Part shown: one piece after another, positions 16,435 through 24,115 of the stretch | Layout: each line of letters begins with the position of its first letter | Position numbering within the stretch: position 1 is the stretch's first letter | Assembly (NCBI GenBank): GCA_021776375.1 | Contig: JAJFGA010000051.1 | Coordinates: forward strand, 1 to 64,000 | From: Hyphococcus sp. | GTDB lineage: Bacteria > Pseudomonadota > Alphaproteobacteria > Caulobacterales > Parvularculaceae | Direction: 5' to 3' | DNA length: 64,000 nucleotides | Notes under the pieces: generated by a model | What the model saw: only the letters and a program-made list of their open reading frames with translations | Database searches by the model: none | What the model was told of the DNA's origin: nothing | Program-made: the position numbers and the translations under genes

Positions 16435-16789
16435 GCGCCCGGCGCTTGGCGCGCAGTTTGAGCTTGTGGCCGACCTCGGCGATCGCCTCGAGCGCTGGCA
16501 ACAGGGCGCGGCCATCGCTCGTCAACGCATATTCGACCGAGGGCGGCGAGGTTGGCTTGACCGCGCGGCTGACAATGCCTTTTTCTTCAAGCTGTTTCAG
16601 CCGCACCGTCAGCACCTTCGCCGAGATCGGCGGAATATCGACCCGCAGCTCACTGAATCGGCGCGGACCGGCGCTGAGATTCCACAAAATATTCGGCGCC
16701 CAGGCGCCGCCGATCACCGACATGCATTCGGAGAGCGGGCAATCATGGGGGACCGGCGGGCTGTTATTTTTTCGAACTTTCAAAGCCAT
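16415..16789 (-). CDS. HxlR-family transcriptional regulator
   Basis: A 124-residue winged-helix regulator. Typical HxlR elements are CPLSECMSVIGGAWAPNILWNLSAGPRRFSELR, the recognition segment ISAKVLTVRLKQLEEKGIV and the wing ending YALTSDGRALLPAL. The N-terminal cysteine, often redox-sensing in this family, is present. It is transcribed divergently from a glutathione S-transferase, with operator-like repeats in between, so it probably controls the GST/tautomerase pair in response to electrophiles. Confidence 0.9.
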   Translation of the reverse strand: MALKVRKNNSPPVPHDCPLSECMSVIGGAWAPNILWNLSAGPRRFSELRVDIPPISAKVLTVRLKQLEEKGIVSRAVKPTSPPSVEYALTSDGRALLPALEAIAEVGHKLKLRAKRRAQKKDRS

Positions 16790-16802
16790 GGGACGTCCAT
16801 CC

Positions 16803-16863
16803 GTTACCAGGTGGAAACTCTATAATTTAGTTTCAATAAATAATCTAGTTTACAAAGGTAACC
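16803..16863. promoter_or_regulatory. Operator region between hxlR and gst
   Basis: GAAACT (16814-16819) and AGTTTC (16829-16834) form an inverted repeat, nested within GTTACC (16803-16808) and GGTAAC (16857-16862). The stretch is much richer in AT than its flanks, as expected for a divergent promoter. Confidence 0.45.
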
Positions 16864-16915
16864 ATGGATCGTAATTCAGCGCCCTCATTGGCAGCAACCC
16901 CCAAGGACCATCCCC

Positions 16916-17527
16916 ATGAAACTCTATTACATGCCCGGCGCCTGCTCTCTCGCCTCTCATATCGCGTTGCGCGAAATTGGCGCTGATTTCGTCCTCGAAA
17001 AAGTCGATGTCAAAGAACAGAAAACCGAAAGCGGCGAGGATTTCTCATCCGTCAACCCGAACGGTTATGTCCCGGCGCTGCGCTTTGATGATGACGAGAT
17101 CCTGACCGAGGGCGTGGCGGTTTTGCAATTTCTGGGGGAACAAAACCCAGATGCAAAGATATTGCCCGCAACCGGAACCCGCGAGCGCGCCCGCGTCAAC
17201 CAGCATCTCAGCTTTATTGGCTCGGAACTACACAAAGCTTTTGCACCATTCTTCGCCAGCAACTTTGAGGGCGAGGCGCGCACCGCCGCCGAAGTCAAAC
17301 TCGCCAAACGCATGGACTATATTGAGACCCAGTTTGCCGACGGGCGCGCCTATCTGACGGGCGATCAATTCACCATCGCCGACGCCTATCTGTTTGTGGT
17401 CGCAAACTGGTCGAGCCTTGTCGGCATCGAGCTTGGCCAGTGGCCGAATGTCTCCAGCTTCACCAAACGCGTCGCCGCGCGGCCTACGGTCGAAGCGGCT
17501 ATGAAGGCTGAAGGCATCCTGCAATAA
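16916..17527 (+). CDS. gstA: Beta-class glutathione S-transferase
   Basis: A 203-residue cytosolic GST. The N-terminal thioredoxin-like domain starts MKLYYMPGACSLASHIAL with the beta-class Cys10, and the glutathione-binding VNPNGYVPAL and EGVAVLQFL segments follow. The C-terminal helical domain has the N-capping GDQFTIADAYLFVV motif. The enzyme conjugates glutathione to electrophiles. It is divergent from the HxlR regulator and followed by a tautomerase, a plausible detoxification unit. A second GST begins at 63891. Confidence 0.92.
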   Translation: MKLYYMPGACSLASHIALREIGADFVLEKVDVKEQKTESGEDFSSVNPNGYVPALRFDDDEILTEGVAVLQFLGEQNPDAKILPATGTRERARVNQHLSFIGSELHKAFAPFFASNFEGEARTAAEVKLAKRMDYIETQFADGRAYLTGDQFTIADAYLFVVANWSSLVGIELGQWPNVSSFTKRVAARPTVEAAMKAEGILQ

Positions 17528-17540
17528 ACTTGAACCAGTT

Positions 17541-17562
17541 GGCGGCGCCGTATGGCGCCGCC
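17541..17562. other. Perfect hairpin between gst and tautomerase
   Basis: GGCGGCGCC-GTAT-GGCGCCGCC, a 9-bp GC stem with a 4-base loop and no T run, so more likely an mRNA-stabilising or attenuating structure than a full terminator. Confidence 0.55.
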
Positions 17563-17584
17563 ACACACTGTCAGGAGGGCGAAC

Positions 17585-17794
17585 ATGCCTTATGTGAATA
17601 TCAAGATCACCCGCGAAGGCGGCGTGACGTCGGAACAAAAAGCCGAACTTATCAAGGGCGCGACAGAGCTGCTGCAGCGCGTTCTCAACAAGTCACCGGC
17701 GACGACCTTTGTAGTAATCGACGAGGTCGAGCTGGAAAACTGGGGGATCGGCGGCCTGCCGGTAGAGGAATATCGAAAACAGGCGAAAAGCTGA
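17585..17794 (+). CDS. 4-oxalocrotonate tautomerase family protein
   Basis: A 69-residue tautomerase. The N-terminal MPYVNIKITREGG provides the catalytic Pro that becomes residue 1 after Met removal, and the pattern TSEQKAELIKGATELLQRVLNKSPATTFVVIDEV fits the 4-OT fold, which assembles as hexamers. AGGAGGG precedes ATG 17585. It follows gstA by 57 bases, probably in one transcript. The substrate is unknown. Confidence 0.9.
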   Translation: MPYVNIKITREGGVTSEQKAELIKGATELLQRVLNKSPATTFVVIDEVELENWGIGGLPVEEYRKQAKS

Positions 17795-17852
17795 CCGCGA
17801 GGGCGTTGGCGGTTGCGGTGAACTCGCCCCGACCGACCGCGCCCCGCGACTC

Positions 17853-18347
17853 TCAACCGGCGGCGAGTAAAACACACCCAACAAAAAAACACACCGCCGA
17901 TGCGCCAGACGCAATGGTCCGCACATGATTCCATAACGTCCATGAGACCGCGTAGATCGACCAGTAACCCTGGGCTTTCGCGGTGGTGTGATCCATCACA
18001 TCGAGCCGCTTGTTCATCGGCACGTTGCAAATCATCGTGACGAGCACAACGCCGACGAGATAGACCACGGCGCCAGCGATCATCCAGATGGCGGCCGGGT
18101 CTTGCAAGAAAAACCAGGCATAGACCGCAAGGCCAAGCGATGCCGGCGCCATCCCCAATAGTAGAACCAGAAAAGCCGAGCCATAAACCTTCCGATTGAT
18201 TTGCTGCATCGCCTCAGCGCCGCTTTGCGGGCTGGCGGCGCGCAGAGCCGTCATCACGAAATCGGAAAAGGTCAAAAACACGCCCGCAATGACAGCGGCG
18301 ACAATCGCGGCTACACCGTATACGAATAATAACAATTGAATGGTCAT
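17853..18347 (-). CDS. DUF1772 membrane protein
   Basis: A 164-residue four-helix membrane protein that fits DUF1772 (anthrone-oxygenase-like): GVFLTFSDFVMTAL, the MQQINRKVYG motif after helix 1, ICNVPMNKRLD between helices 3 and 4, and W..WNHVRT. Its start overlaps the stop of the upstream oxidoreductase by four bases (ATGA), so the two are translationally coupled and share the TetR-associated operator region. It may modify a quinone-like or polyketide-like compound, by analogy with family members only. Confidence 0.83.
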   Translation of the reverse strand: MTIQLLLFVYGVAAIVAAVIAGVFLTFSDFVMTALRAASPQSGAEAMQQINRKVYGSAFLVLLLGMAPASLGLAVYAWFFLQDPAAIWMIAGAVVYLVGVVLVTMICNVPMNKRLDVMDHTTAKAQGYWSIYAVSWTLWNHVRTIASGASAVCFFVGCVLLAAG

Positions 18348-18949
18348 TTTGCGCCTCGCAAATCATTGCCAGCAGCGTTGGCGCCCATTTTTTCAACTGC
18401 ATAAACCCAATTGCCGATCTTCTTCGCGCTCGCGGTCTTAACGGAGCCGAATTGAACGACTTTATTTGTTTTGATCCCGCAAAAGTCGAACACTTGGTTC
18501 TTGATCACTCGCCGGGCGGGCTTGTTGTAGATGAAGCGATCGACCAGCGGCGGCGTATCGGAGGTAATGATGGCGTCCGCCGTCTTGCCTTTCAAAAGCT
18601 TGTCCCAGGCAACGGTCTTGCTGTGATAATTGAAGCCAAACCCCGGCGCGAGCGCGCGATCGAGAACGGCTTTGGCCTTGGCCGGCATGGCGCCCCACCA
18701 ATATGGATGCACGATCAATAGATGATCGGCCCATGCGATCGCCTTTTGCCAGGCATCGAGGTCCGGCTCCAGCGCCGCCGCGCCCTCGCCATAGCCCTCA
18801 AACGCCATATCGAAAGACATCTCGGACAGGTTCATCCGCCTGATCTCGGCGCCCTTTTGCCTGGCCCCGGCCGCATAGGCGTCCGCCAATCCCTCGCTCA
18901 GCGAGCCGGCTTTCGGGTGGGCCGCCCATATGAAAATTCGTTTTGCCAT
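18344..18949 (-). CDS. NAD(P)H-dependent quinone/flavodoxin-fold oxidoreductase
   Basis: A 201-residue flavodoxin-like oxidoreductase of the NQO1/MdaB type. It shows the FMN/FAD-binding start IFIWAAHPKAGSLSEGLADAY, the HLLIVHPYWWGAMPAKAKAVLDR core and a C-terminal GNWVYAVEKMG helix. Such enzymes reduce quinones by two electrons, protecting against redox cycling. It is first of a two-gene operon with the DUF1772 gene, divergent from a TetR regulator across three operator-like palindromes, implying induction by quinone-like compounds. Confidence 0.88.
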   Translation of the reverse strand: MAKRIFIWAAHPKAGSLSEGLADAYAAGARQKGAEIRRMNLSEMSFDMAFEGYGEGAAALEPDLDAWQKAIAWADHLLIVHPYWWGAMPAKAKAVLDRALAPGFGFNYHSKTVAWDKLLKGKTADAIITSDTPPLVDRFIYNKPARRVIKNQVFDFCGIKTNKVVQFGSVKTASAKKIGNWVYAVEKMGANAAGNDLRGAK

Positions 18950-18980
18950 TGTCAGTCCCTTTCACTTGAAACTACGCCAC

Positions 18981-19036
18981 TTGACATCGTGTCAATTGAC
19001 ATGGCGTCAAGTAGGTGATACTTTACATCATGTCAA
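18981..19036. promoter_or_regulatory. Three tandem TetR operator-like palindromes
   Basis: Three 15-base sites: TTGACATCGTGTCAA (18981-18995, perfect), TTGACATGGCGTCAA (18996-19010) and TTTACATCATGTCAA (19022-19036). The first two abut; the third covers the TetR start codon. They lie between divergent genes and fit control of both. Confidence 0.75.
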
Positions 19037-19629
19037 GCACAAATCTTCAAACCCGAAACCGCATTTTGAAATCCGCCTGCGCCCTCCTTGCGGCCGAGCA
19101 CGGCAAGGCCGTGCGCGTGGCTGATATCGCCAAACAGGCGGGCATCAGCCGGCAGGCGCTCTACCTTCATTTCCCGGCCCGGGCAGAGTTGCTTATCGCG
19201 GCGACGCGCTATGTCGACGAAGTCAAGAATATCGATGAGCGGCTCGCCGCAAGCCGCAGCGCGAAAACCGGCGCCGAACGGCTCAACGCTTATATCGAGG
19301 CGTGGGGCAACTATATCCCGGAGGTATATCCGATTATCAAAGCGCTACTGGCGATGCGGGATACTGACGATGCCGCAGCGCTGGCCTGGGACGACCGCAT
19401 GCAGGCCATGCGTCATGGCTGCGAGGCGGCGATCCTTGCACTGAAGAAAGACCGCGCCCTATCGCCCGATCACAGCCCCAAGCAAGCGACGGATATTTTG
19501 TGGACTATGCTCTCGGTGCGCAATTGGGAACAACTAACCATCGACTGCGGCTGGCCCCAGAAGCACTATATCGAGAAAACAAAACTGCTGGCCCGGCGGA
19601 TTTTGGTGAGCGAGCCCGCCTCAGCGTAA
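19030..19629 (+). CDS. TetR-family transcriptional regulator
   Basis: A 199-residue regulator with an N-terminal TetR helix-turn-helix: RNRILKSACALLAAEHGKAVRVADIAKQAGISRQALYLHFPARAELL. The rest is an all-helical ligand-binding domain. ATG 19030 lies inside the third operator repeat; a GTG at 19015 would add five residues. It probably represses itself and the divergent oxidoreductase/DUF1772 pair. The inducer is unknown. Confidence 0.9.
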   Translation: MSSTNLQTRNRILKSACALLAAEHGKAVRVADIAKQAGISRQALYLHFPARAELLIAATRYVDEVKNIDERLAASRSAKTGAERLNAYIEAWGNYIPEVYPIIKALLAMRDTDDAAALAWDDRMQAMRHGCEAAILALKKDRALSPDHSPKQATDILWTMLSVRNWEQLTIDCGWPQKHYIEKTKLLARRILVSEPASA

Positions 19630-19695
19630 GTTAGCTGAGCGGCGGCTCGCCGGTGGAGACCTATGATAGCAGGCGGCGCAGAAGTAACCGCGCGC

Positions 19696-20886
19696 TTATT
19701 GCGCCTCCGCCTTATCGCGGTTGCGCTTGAGGCCGCGCTCTAACCCATCGATGTGAATGACATTGGGATGCAAATCGTTATCGCGCGCGATGGCAATGGC
19801 GCGTTCATATTCCGCTGCGGCTTGCCCATAGCGCGCGTTTTTCTCAAACACGGAACCCGCGAAAGAAGCGACATGCGCGTTGTGCGGATAGTGCCTCTTC
19901 AAATGCGCCATCAGCGCCATCGCCGCATCGCCATCACCGGTTCCAGACAAGCGCAATGAAGCGACCCCGAGGTCAAACCAGGACGGCTTAAACCGATAGC
20001 CGAGGGCTGCTTCCTTTTCCAAGAACCACGCATCAATACCGGCGGCGCCTTGTTCTCGACCGCGCGCCATAAGCTCAGCGTCAAAACTCCATGCCGGAAA
20101 AAGCGCCATAAACGCATCATGCATGCCGGTTGCAAAATTCTTGAAGTGATCCGCCTTTGGCGTCACGTCAAATACCCATTCGAGCGAAGTTGGCGCATGG
20201 GTTTTAAAAAGCTCGGCAAGCGCCTGGCTTGACGGAACGGTCGGGCCGCCATCGCCCTCGCCGACCGCCATATATACAAATGACGCATCTGTTGTGTTGC
20301 GCTCAAAAAATGCGCTCGCTTCTTCGAACAAAACGCGATCGCCAATCCATGCGCTGGCCCCCAATGCGATATAGGCGTCGAACAATTTCGGGTTCTGGAA
20401 CAACGTATGCAATGTAAACACGCCGCCAAATGAGTGGCCGATTAAAATTCGTTCGCCGCTCGTTGGATAGTTTTTTTCAACATCGCGTATCCAGTCCTGT
20501 TCGACGAAAGCCAGGAACTTGTCGGCCTGGCCGGTATCAGAGAAATGGGCGTCGCTTCTCGGAACATAGTCGCGATTGCGATTGACATTTTTTACGCCGG
20601 TAACGATCAGATCCGGATAGACTTCATTGTCGAACATATAGTCGAGATAGCTGGCGACAAACTCAAAATTCCATTCGCCGTCCAGAACATAAACCACCGG
20701 ATAACTATGGTCAGGATTATAATTTGGCGGTGTGCGTACATAAATTTGCCGCTCCTCACCGAGTACATCTGAACTGACCACATGGTCACGGGTGCGGTCG
20801 GCCGATCCATAAGTGTCGGCAACGGCGCTGGTGGGCGCGATCAACGACGCGGAAATAATAGCGGCGACAAAGCCTATGGCGCGCAC
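19696..20886 (-). CDS. Exported esterase (COG2819-like) with C-terminal TPR region
   Basis: A 396-residue protein starting at GTG 20886, preceded by AAGGAG; the signal peptide ends near SAVADTYG. The alpha/beta-hydrolase domain carries YPVVYVLDGEWNF, nucleophile motif IGHSFGGVFTLHTL and a late His in KADHFKNF, as in the putative esterase family related to siderophore esterases. After about residue 290 a TPR-like helical region follows (HNAHVASFAGSVFEKNARYGQAAAEYERAIAIA). The same enzyme-plus-TPR design recurs in the gene at 42598. Substrate is unknown. Confidence 0.83.
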   Translation of the reverse strand: MRAIGFVAAIISASLIAPTSAVADTYGSADRTRDHVVSSDVLGEERQIYVRTPPNYNPDHSYPVVYVLDGEWNFEFVASYLDYMFDNEVYPDLIVTGVKNVNRNRDYVPRSDAHFSDTGQADKFLAFVEQDWIRDVEKNYPTSGERILIGHSFGGVFTLHTLFQNPKLFDAYIALGASAWIGDRVLFEEASAFFERNTTDASFVYMAVGEGDGGPTVPSSQALAELFKTHAPTSLEWVFDVTPKADHFKNFATGMHDAFMALFPAWSFDAELMARGREQGAAGIDAWFLEKEAALGYRFKPSWFDLGVASLRLSGTGDGDAAMALMAHLKRHYPHNAHVASFAGSVFEKNARYGQAAAEYERAIAIARDNDLHPNVIHIDGLERGLKRNRDKAEAQ

Positions 20887-21024
20887 GGCATTCTCCTTGT
20901 TATGCTTAAATCTTGCGCGATGATCATACGTGCTCGGCAGCATCCCTCAAATTCGGCTCACCGCATGAGGCGCTCGCCTCACCGCGCCATTGCCTATTGC
21001 GCTCAAGGCGCCTATTTGGTCGCC

Positions 21025-21438
21025 ATGAGCAAATTCGACGATATTCGCAGCGACTTTGAATTCCTCGATGCGTGGGACGAGCGGTATAAATATATCATCG
21101 ATCTCGGCCGCGACCTTGCGCCTTACCCGGAAGAGTATCGCGACGACGCCCATAAGGTTCGCGGTTGCGCCAGCCAGGTCTGGCTCCATGCCGAGCATGA
21201 CGGCGCGATGATCTTATTCAAGGGCGATAGCGACGCGCATATCGTCAAAGGCCTGGTGGCTTTGTTGATCGCGTTATATTCCGGCAAAACCGCCGCAGAA
21301 ATTATCGCCATTGATCCCGCTGCAGCGCTGGCGCCCTTTGACCTCAAGGACCATCTGACGCCGCAGCGCTCAAACGGGCTCTATTCGATGGTTAACCGCA
21401 TTCGCGCCATCGCCGCTGAAAAAGCCGGTCGTGCTTAA
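21025..21438 (+). CDS. sufE: Cysteine desulfuration protein SufE
   Basis: A 137-residue SufE. It contains the conserved core [27 protein letters not shown], the sulfur-accepting Cys48 in VRGCASQVW, and the C-terminal SPQRSNG-like [17 protein letters not shown]. SufE takes persulfide sulfur from the desulfurase SufS and passes it to the Fe-S scaffold. No other suf gene is in the window. Its stop overlaps the end of the converging DnaA-C-like gene by four bases, an arrangement that appears stable in related bacteria as far as recalled. Confidence 0.93.
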   Translation: MSKFDDIRSDFEFLDAWDERYKYIIDLGRDLAPYPEEYRDDAHKVRGCASQVWLHAEHDGAMILFKGDSDAHIVKGLVALLIALYSGKTAAEIIAIDPAAALAPFDLKDHLTPQRSNGLYSMVNRIRAIAAEKAGRA

Positions 21439-21833
21439 CGCCGGGTCAAAAAAGATTTGCCCTTCTGTGTCAGTTCTTTTTCTATCACCTTACCGGACCG
21501 CCATTCACGCAGCCGGGTGCGCATTCGCTTTTCCATAAATTCCAGTTGCAGATCAAATATCGGACCGTCGCGGCGATCTTCTATATTGATGCAAGCATGG
21601 CTCACCGTAGAACGCTCGCGCTCGAATATTTCGGCAACCTCATTGAGGGTTAGCTGGCCGACCACATGCGCCAGATACATTGCCGTCTGACGGGCGAGCG
21701 CAAGCCCGCCCAGACGGTTTTCCGTCCTCAGCGCCGCGTGGGGTATGCCATAAGCCTCGCAAACAACCTCTCTCGCCATGCGCGCGATCACCCGGCACGC
21801 ATGTTCCGAAAAGGCGTTTTGGTGTTCTACCAT
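21435..21833 (-). CDS. DnaA domain IV-like DNA-binding protein
   Basis: A 132-residue protein resembling only the C-terminal DNA-binding domain of the replication initiator Dna[56 protein letters not shown] match the helix-turn-helix and the signature region that binds DnaA boxes, but no AAA+ domain is present. It could compete for or modulate DnaA-box binding; this is inference. The protein has a basic C-terminal tail (KGKSFLTRR). It is convergent with sufE. Confidence 0.82.
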   Translation of the reverse strand: MVEHQNAFSEHACRVIARMAREVVCEAYGIPHAALRTENRLGGLALARQTAMYLAHVVGQLTLNEVAEIFERERSTVSHACINIEDRRDGPIFDLQLEFMEKRMRTRLREWRSGKVIEKELTQKGKSFLTRR

Positions 21834-21974
21834 CTGCTACTCCCGCTCATGTTAAAGCGGCAAAACGCACCGCTCACATGAGTAAGGATAAGACTTGAAT
21901 TTAAGTTGAGGATAAGTTTACGAGCGTGTTTGACGCGCGGTTAAAACTTAACCTTAAGCCGGGCCGAAAGGGCG

Positions 21975-23714
21975 TTAGGCGAGGAAAGACAAGATCAAAA
22001 CAAAGCCAAGCAAAACCGCAGTCCACAGCGCCATAAAGCCTATTGGCCAGGACCGCGCCATTTGCCCTTCCGGACCATGGACAGCGTAAATTCTTGCCAT
22101 CAGAGCTTGTATTCGGCCAGTGAAAATCGCCCATAGCGCGTTCCATGTTGCGCGCGACGCACCACTTGCCCATGACAGCAGCGCCCGTCCCGGCACCCGC
22201 CACAACCAATCAACGTCAAGATTGGTCGACGGGATTTCCGGCGGATACCACTTGATCAACACCAAGACCGCAAACGCCAGCACCGCCCATAGCAACAGCT
22301 GCAACTGCTCGATGATGTGATAGGCGGTATAGGGCTCATAGCCGGCGATCTGATCCTGGTTCGGCAACAGCGCATAAAGCGGCTCGGGGAAGACGCCGAT
22401 GCCGATGGAAAGCACCGCGGCAATCGACATCGCAACCAGCATGCCGATCGGCGCCTCTTTCGGGCGCTTACCGCTGTCATGGCCAAAGAATGTGAAATAC
22501 GGGATTTTGATGCCGGCATGTTCCAGAACGCCGGCGGATGCAAATAACAGCGTCAGCCAAATCCAGATATTGACGCCGCCGGCGCCGTCGACAATCAGCC
22601 CCTTGGTGACAAAGCCGGCAAAGAACGGAAACGCCGAAATCGACAAGGCGCCGATGATGCAGAACGTCATGGTCAGCGGCATGGTGCGGTAAAGACCGCC
22701 AAGCTCGGTCGCCTTCGACGTGCCGGTGCGGAACATTGCAGCCCCCACCGCCATGAACAACAGACTTTCAAAGATAATGTTGCTGAACGCATAACCCGTC
22801 GCACCGTTGAGCGCGCCGGCGGTGCCAATGCCGATGCCGACCACCATAAAGCCGACCTGATTGTTGATGGAATAGGTCAAAACCTTGCGCAAATCGTTTT
22901 CAATCAGCGCAAAGAAGATTGGGAATATGGTCATCACCGCGCCGATATAGATCAGCTCATTTGTGCCCGGGAACGCCCGCGCCAGGGCATAGACCGCAAG
23001 CTTGGTGGTGAACACCGAAAGAATGATCGTGCCTGAGATGGTCGATTTCGGATAGGCATCCTGCACCCAGGTATGCAGCAGCGGGAACGCGCATTTGATA
23101 CCGAAGGCGAGGAACATGACCAGCGCAGAGAGCTTGATCACGCCCGAAGCGTCGCGCAGGCCGACAAAGTCAAACGCCAGAGACCCGGTCTCGCGAAAGA
23201 GCAGCACAATCCCGGCGAGCAGCATCACGCCGGACAGCACCTGGATCGCCAGATAGCGCATGCCGGAAACATAAGTCGCGCGCGTGCCCGGCGCCCAGAC
23301 CAGGAAGACGGATGTGATCGCGGCGATCTCCCACCACACAAACAGCGTGATCATATCGCCGGCGAGCACGCCGCCAAGCGCCGCCGCCGGATAGGCGAGC
23401 GTTGCAAAATTCTGCGCCCGATCTTTTTGACCCCAGGCGTAAATAATGTTGAGCGCCGCGGCGATGTGGAAGGCGATCGCAAACAGCCGCGATAACGGAT
23501 CGAGCCGCAGCGTCGTCAGTTGATTGTCAAACAGCGTGATCGCGCCATATTCGCCGAGCCCGAGCATCGACAGCTTGATTGCCGACAGCGCCGTGGCGAT
23601 CAACAGGATCGGGCTCGCCAGATGGCGCGGCGTGGCGATGCACATGAGCGCGCCGACCATCATGATGATCGCAGGATTGCCGGCGAAGAAAGCGAAGATG
23701 CTACTCGCGCTCAT
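21975..23714 (-). CDS. Mrp-type antiporter large subunit, third copy (NuoL/M/N-like)
   Basis: A 579-residue polytopic protein of the proton-translocating subunit family shared by MrpA/D and NuoL/M/N. It has the LRLDPLSRLFAIAFHI segment, VWWEIAAITSVFLVW with the conserved membrane Glu, CAFPLLHTWVQDAYPKS in the Lys/His helix, and the broken-helix region ALIENDLRKVLTYSINNQVGFMVVGIGIG. The C-terminal extension (PGRALLSWASGASRATW) is longer than in MrpD. ATG 23714 is chosen because it overlaps the preceding gene by 14 bases. It is last in the antiporter operon. Confidence 0.88.
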   Translation of the reverse strand: MSASSIFAFFAGNPAIIMMVGALMCIATPRHLASPILLIATALSAIKLSMLGLGEYGAITLFDNQLTTLRLDPLSRLFAIAFHIAAALNIIYAWGQKDRAQNFATLAYPAAALGGVLAGDMITLFVWWEIAAITSVFLVWAPGTRATYVSGMRYLAIQVLSGVMLLAGIVLLFRETGSLAFDFVGLRDASGVIKLSALVMFLAFGIKCAFPLLHTWVQDAYPKSTISGTIILSVFTTKLAVYALARAFPGTNELIYIGAVMTIFPIFFALIENDLRKVLTYSINNQVGFMVVGIGIGTAGALNGATGYAFSNIIFESLLFMAVGAAMFRTGTSKATELGGLYRTMPLTMTFCIIGALSISAFPFFAGFVTKGLIVDGAGGVNIWIWLTLLFASAGVLEHAGIKIPYFTFFGHDSGKRPKEAPIGMLVAMSIAAVLSIGIGVFPEPLYALLPNQDQIAGYEPYTAYHIIEQLQLLLWAVLAFAVLVLIKWYPPEIPSTNLDVDWLWRVPGRALLSWASGASRATWNALWAIFTGRIQALMARIYAVHGPEGQMARSWPIGFMALWTAVLLGFVLILSFLA

Positions 23715-23979
23715 CGTAATACTCCTCCTTGCGGCCAACAAGCTTGCGCAAATGCTGGCCGGCGAGAACGATGAAAGCGAAGGCGACAAAGCCGTAAATT
23801 GCGAAGAAAATCGGGAAACCTTCTATGCCGAAATGCGGGTGCGGGTTATGCCTGGCCGGGTTGAGCCCGGCCAGCGCCGCGGCAACCGCCGAGATGGTCA
23901 GTATACCGATAAAGATGCGAATAAAGGTCGGGTTGTCGGCCCAGCCGGGTTTTTCATCGGGGGTGTGGTTGTCACTCAT
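23701..23979 (-). CDS. Small two-helix membrane protein of the Mrp operon
   Basis: A 92-residue protein with a soluble charged N-terminus (MSDNHTPDEKPGWAD), two membrane segments (IFIGILTISAVAAALAGL and FPIFFAIYGFVAFAFIVLAG) and a charged tail RKEEYYDERE. It is not one of the standard Mrp subunits. Its position between two antiporter-like genes and overlap with the last one suggest an accessory subunit. No family is recognised with confidence. Confidence 0.8.
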   Translation of the reverse strand: MSDNHTPDEKPGWADNPTFIRIFIGILTISAVAAALAGLNPARHNPHPHFGIEGFPIFFAIYGFVAFAFIVLAGQHLRKLVGRKEEYYDERE

Positions 23980-23996
23980 AGCTCACTCATTTCTTC

Positions 23997-24094
23997 GTCA
24001 TCCCGGATGCACTGCAGCACCCGCGTGCGAAGGCACGCAGAATATGATTCGACCGCCTTCGCAGTCGGGTGCTGCTGTGCTGGTCCGGGATGAC
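23997..24094. repeat. Interspersed palindrome inside the Mrp operon
   Basis: Outer arms GTCATCCCGGA and TCCGGGATGAC are identical to those at 2666-2732; inner GCAGCACCCG/CGGGTGCTGC and GTGCGAAGGC arms add further stem. It fills the gap between two antiporter subunits. Confidence 0.82.
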
Positions 24095-24115
24095 GGATAT
24101 TGTTGATATGACCCA

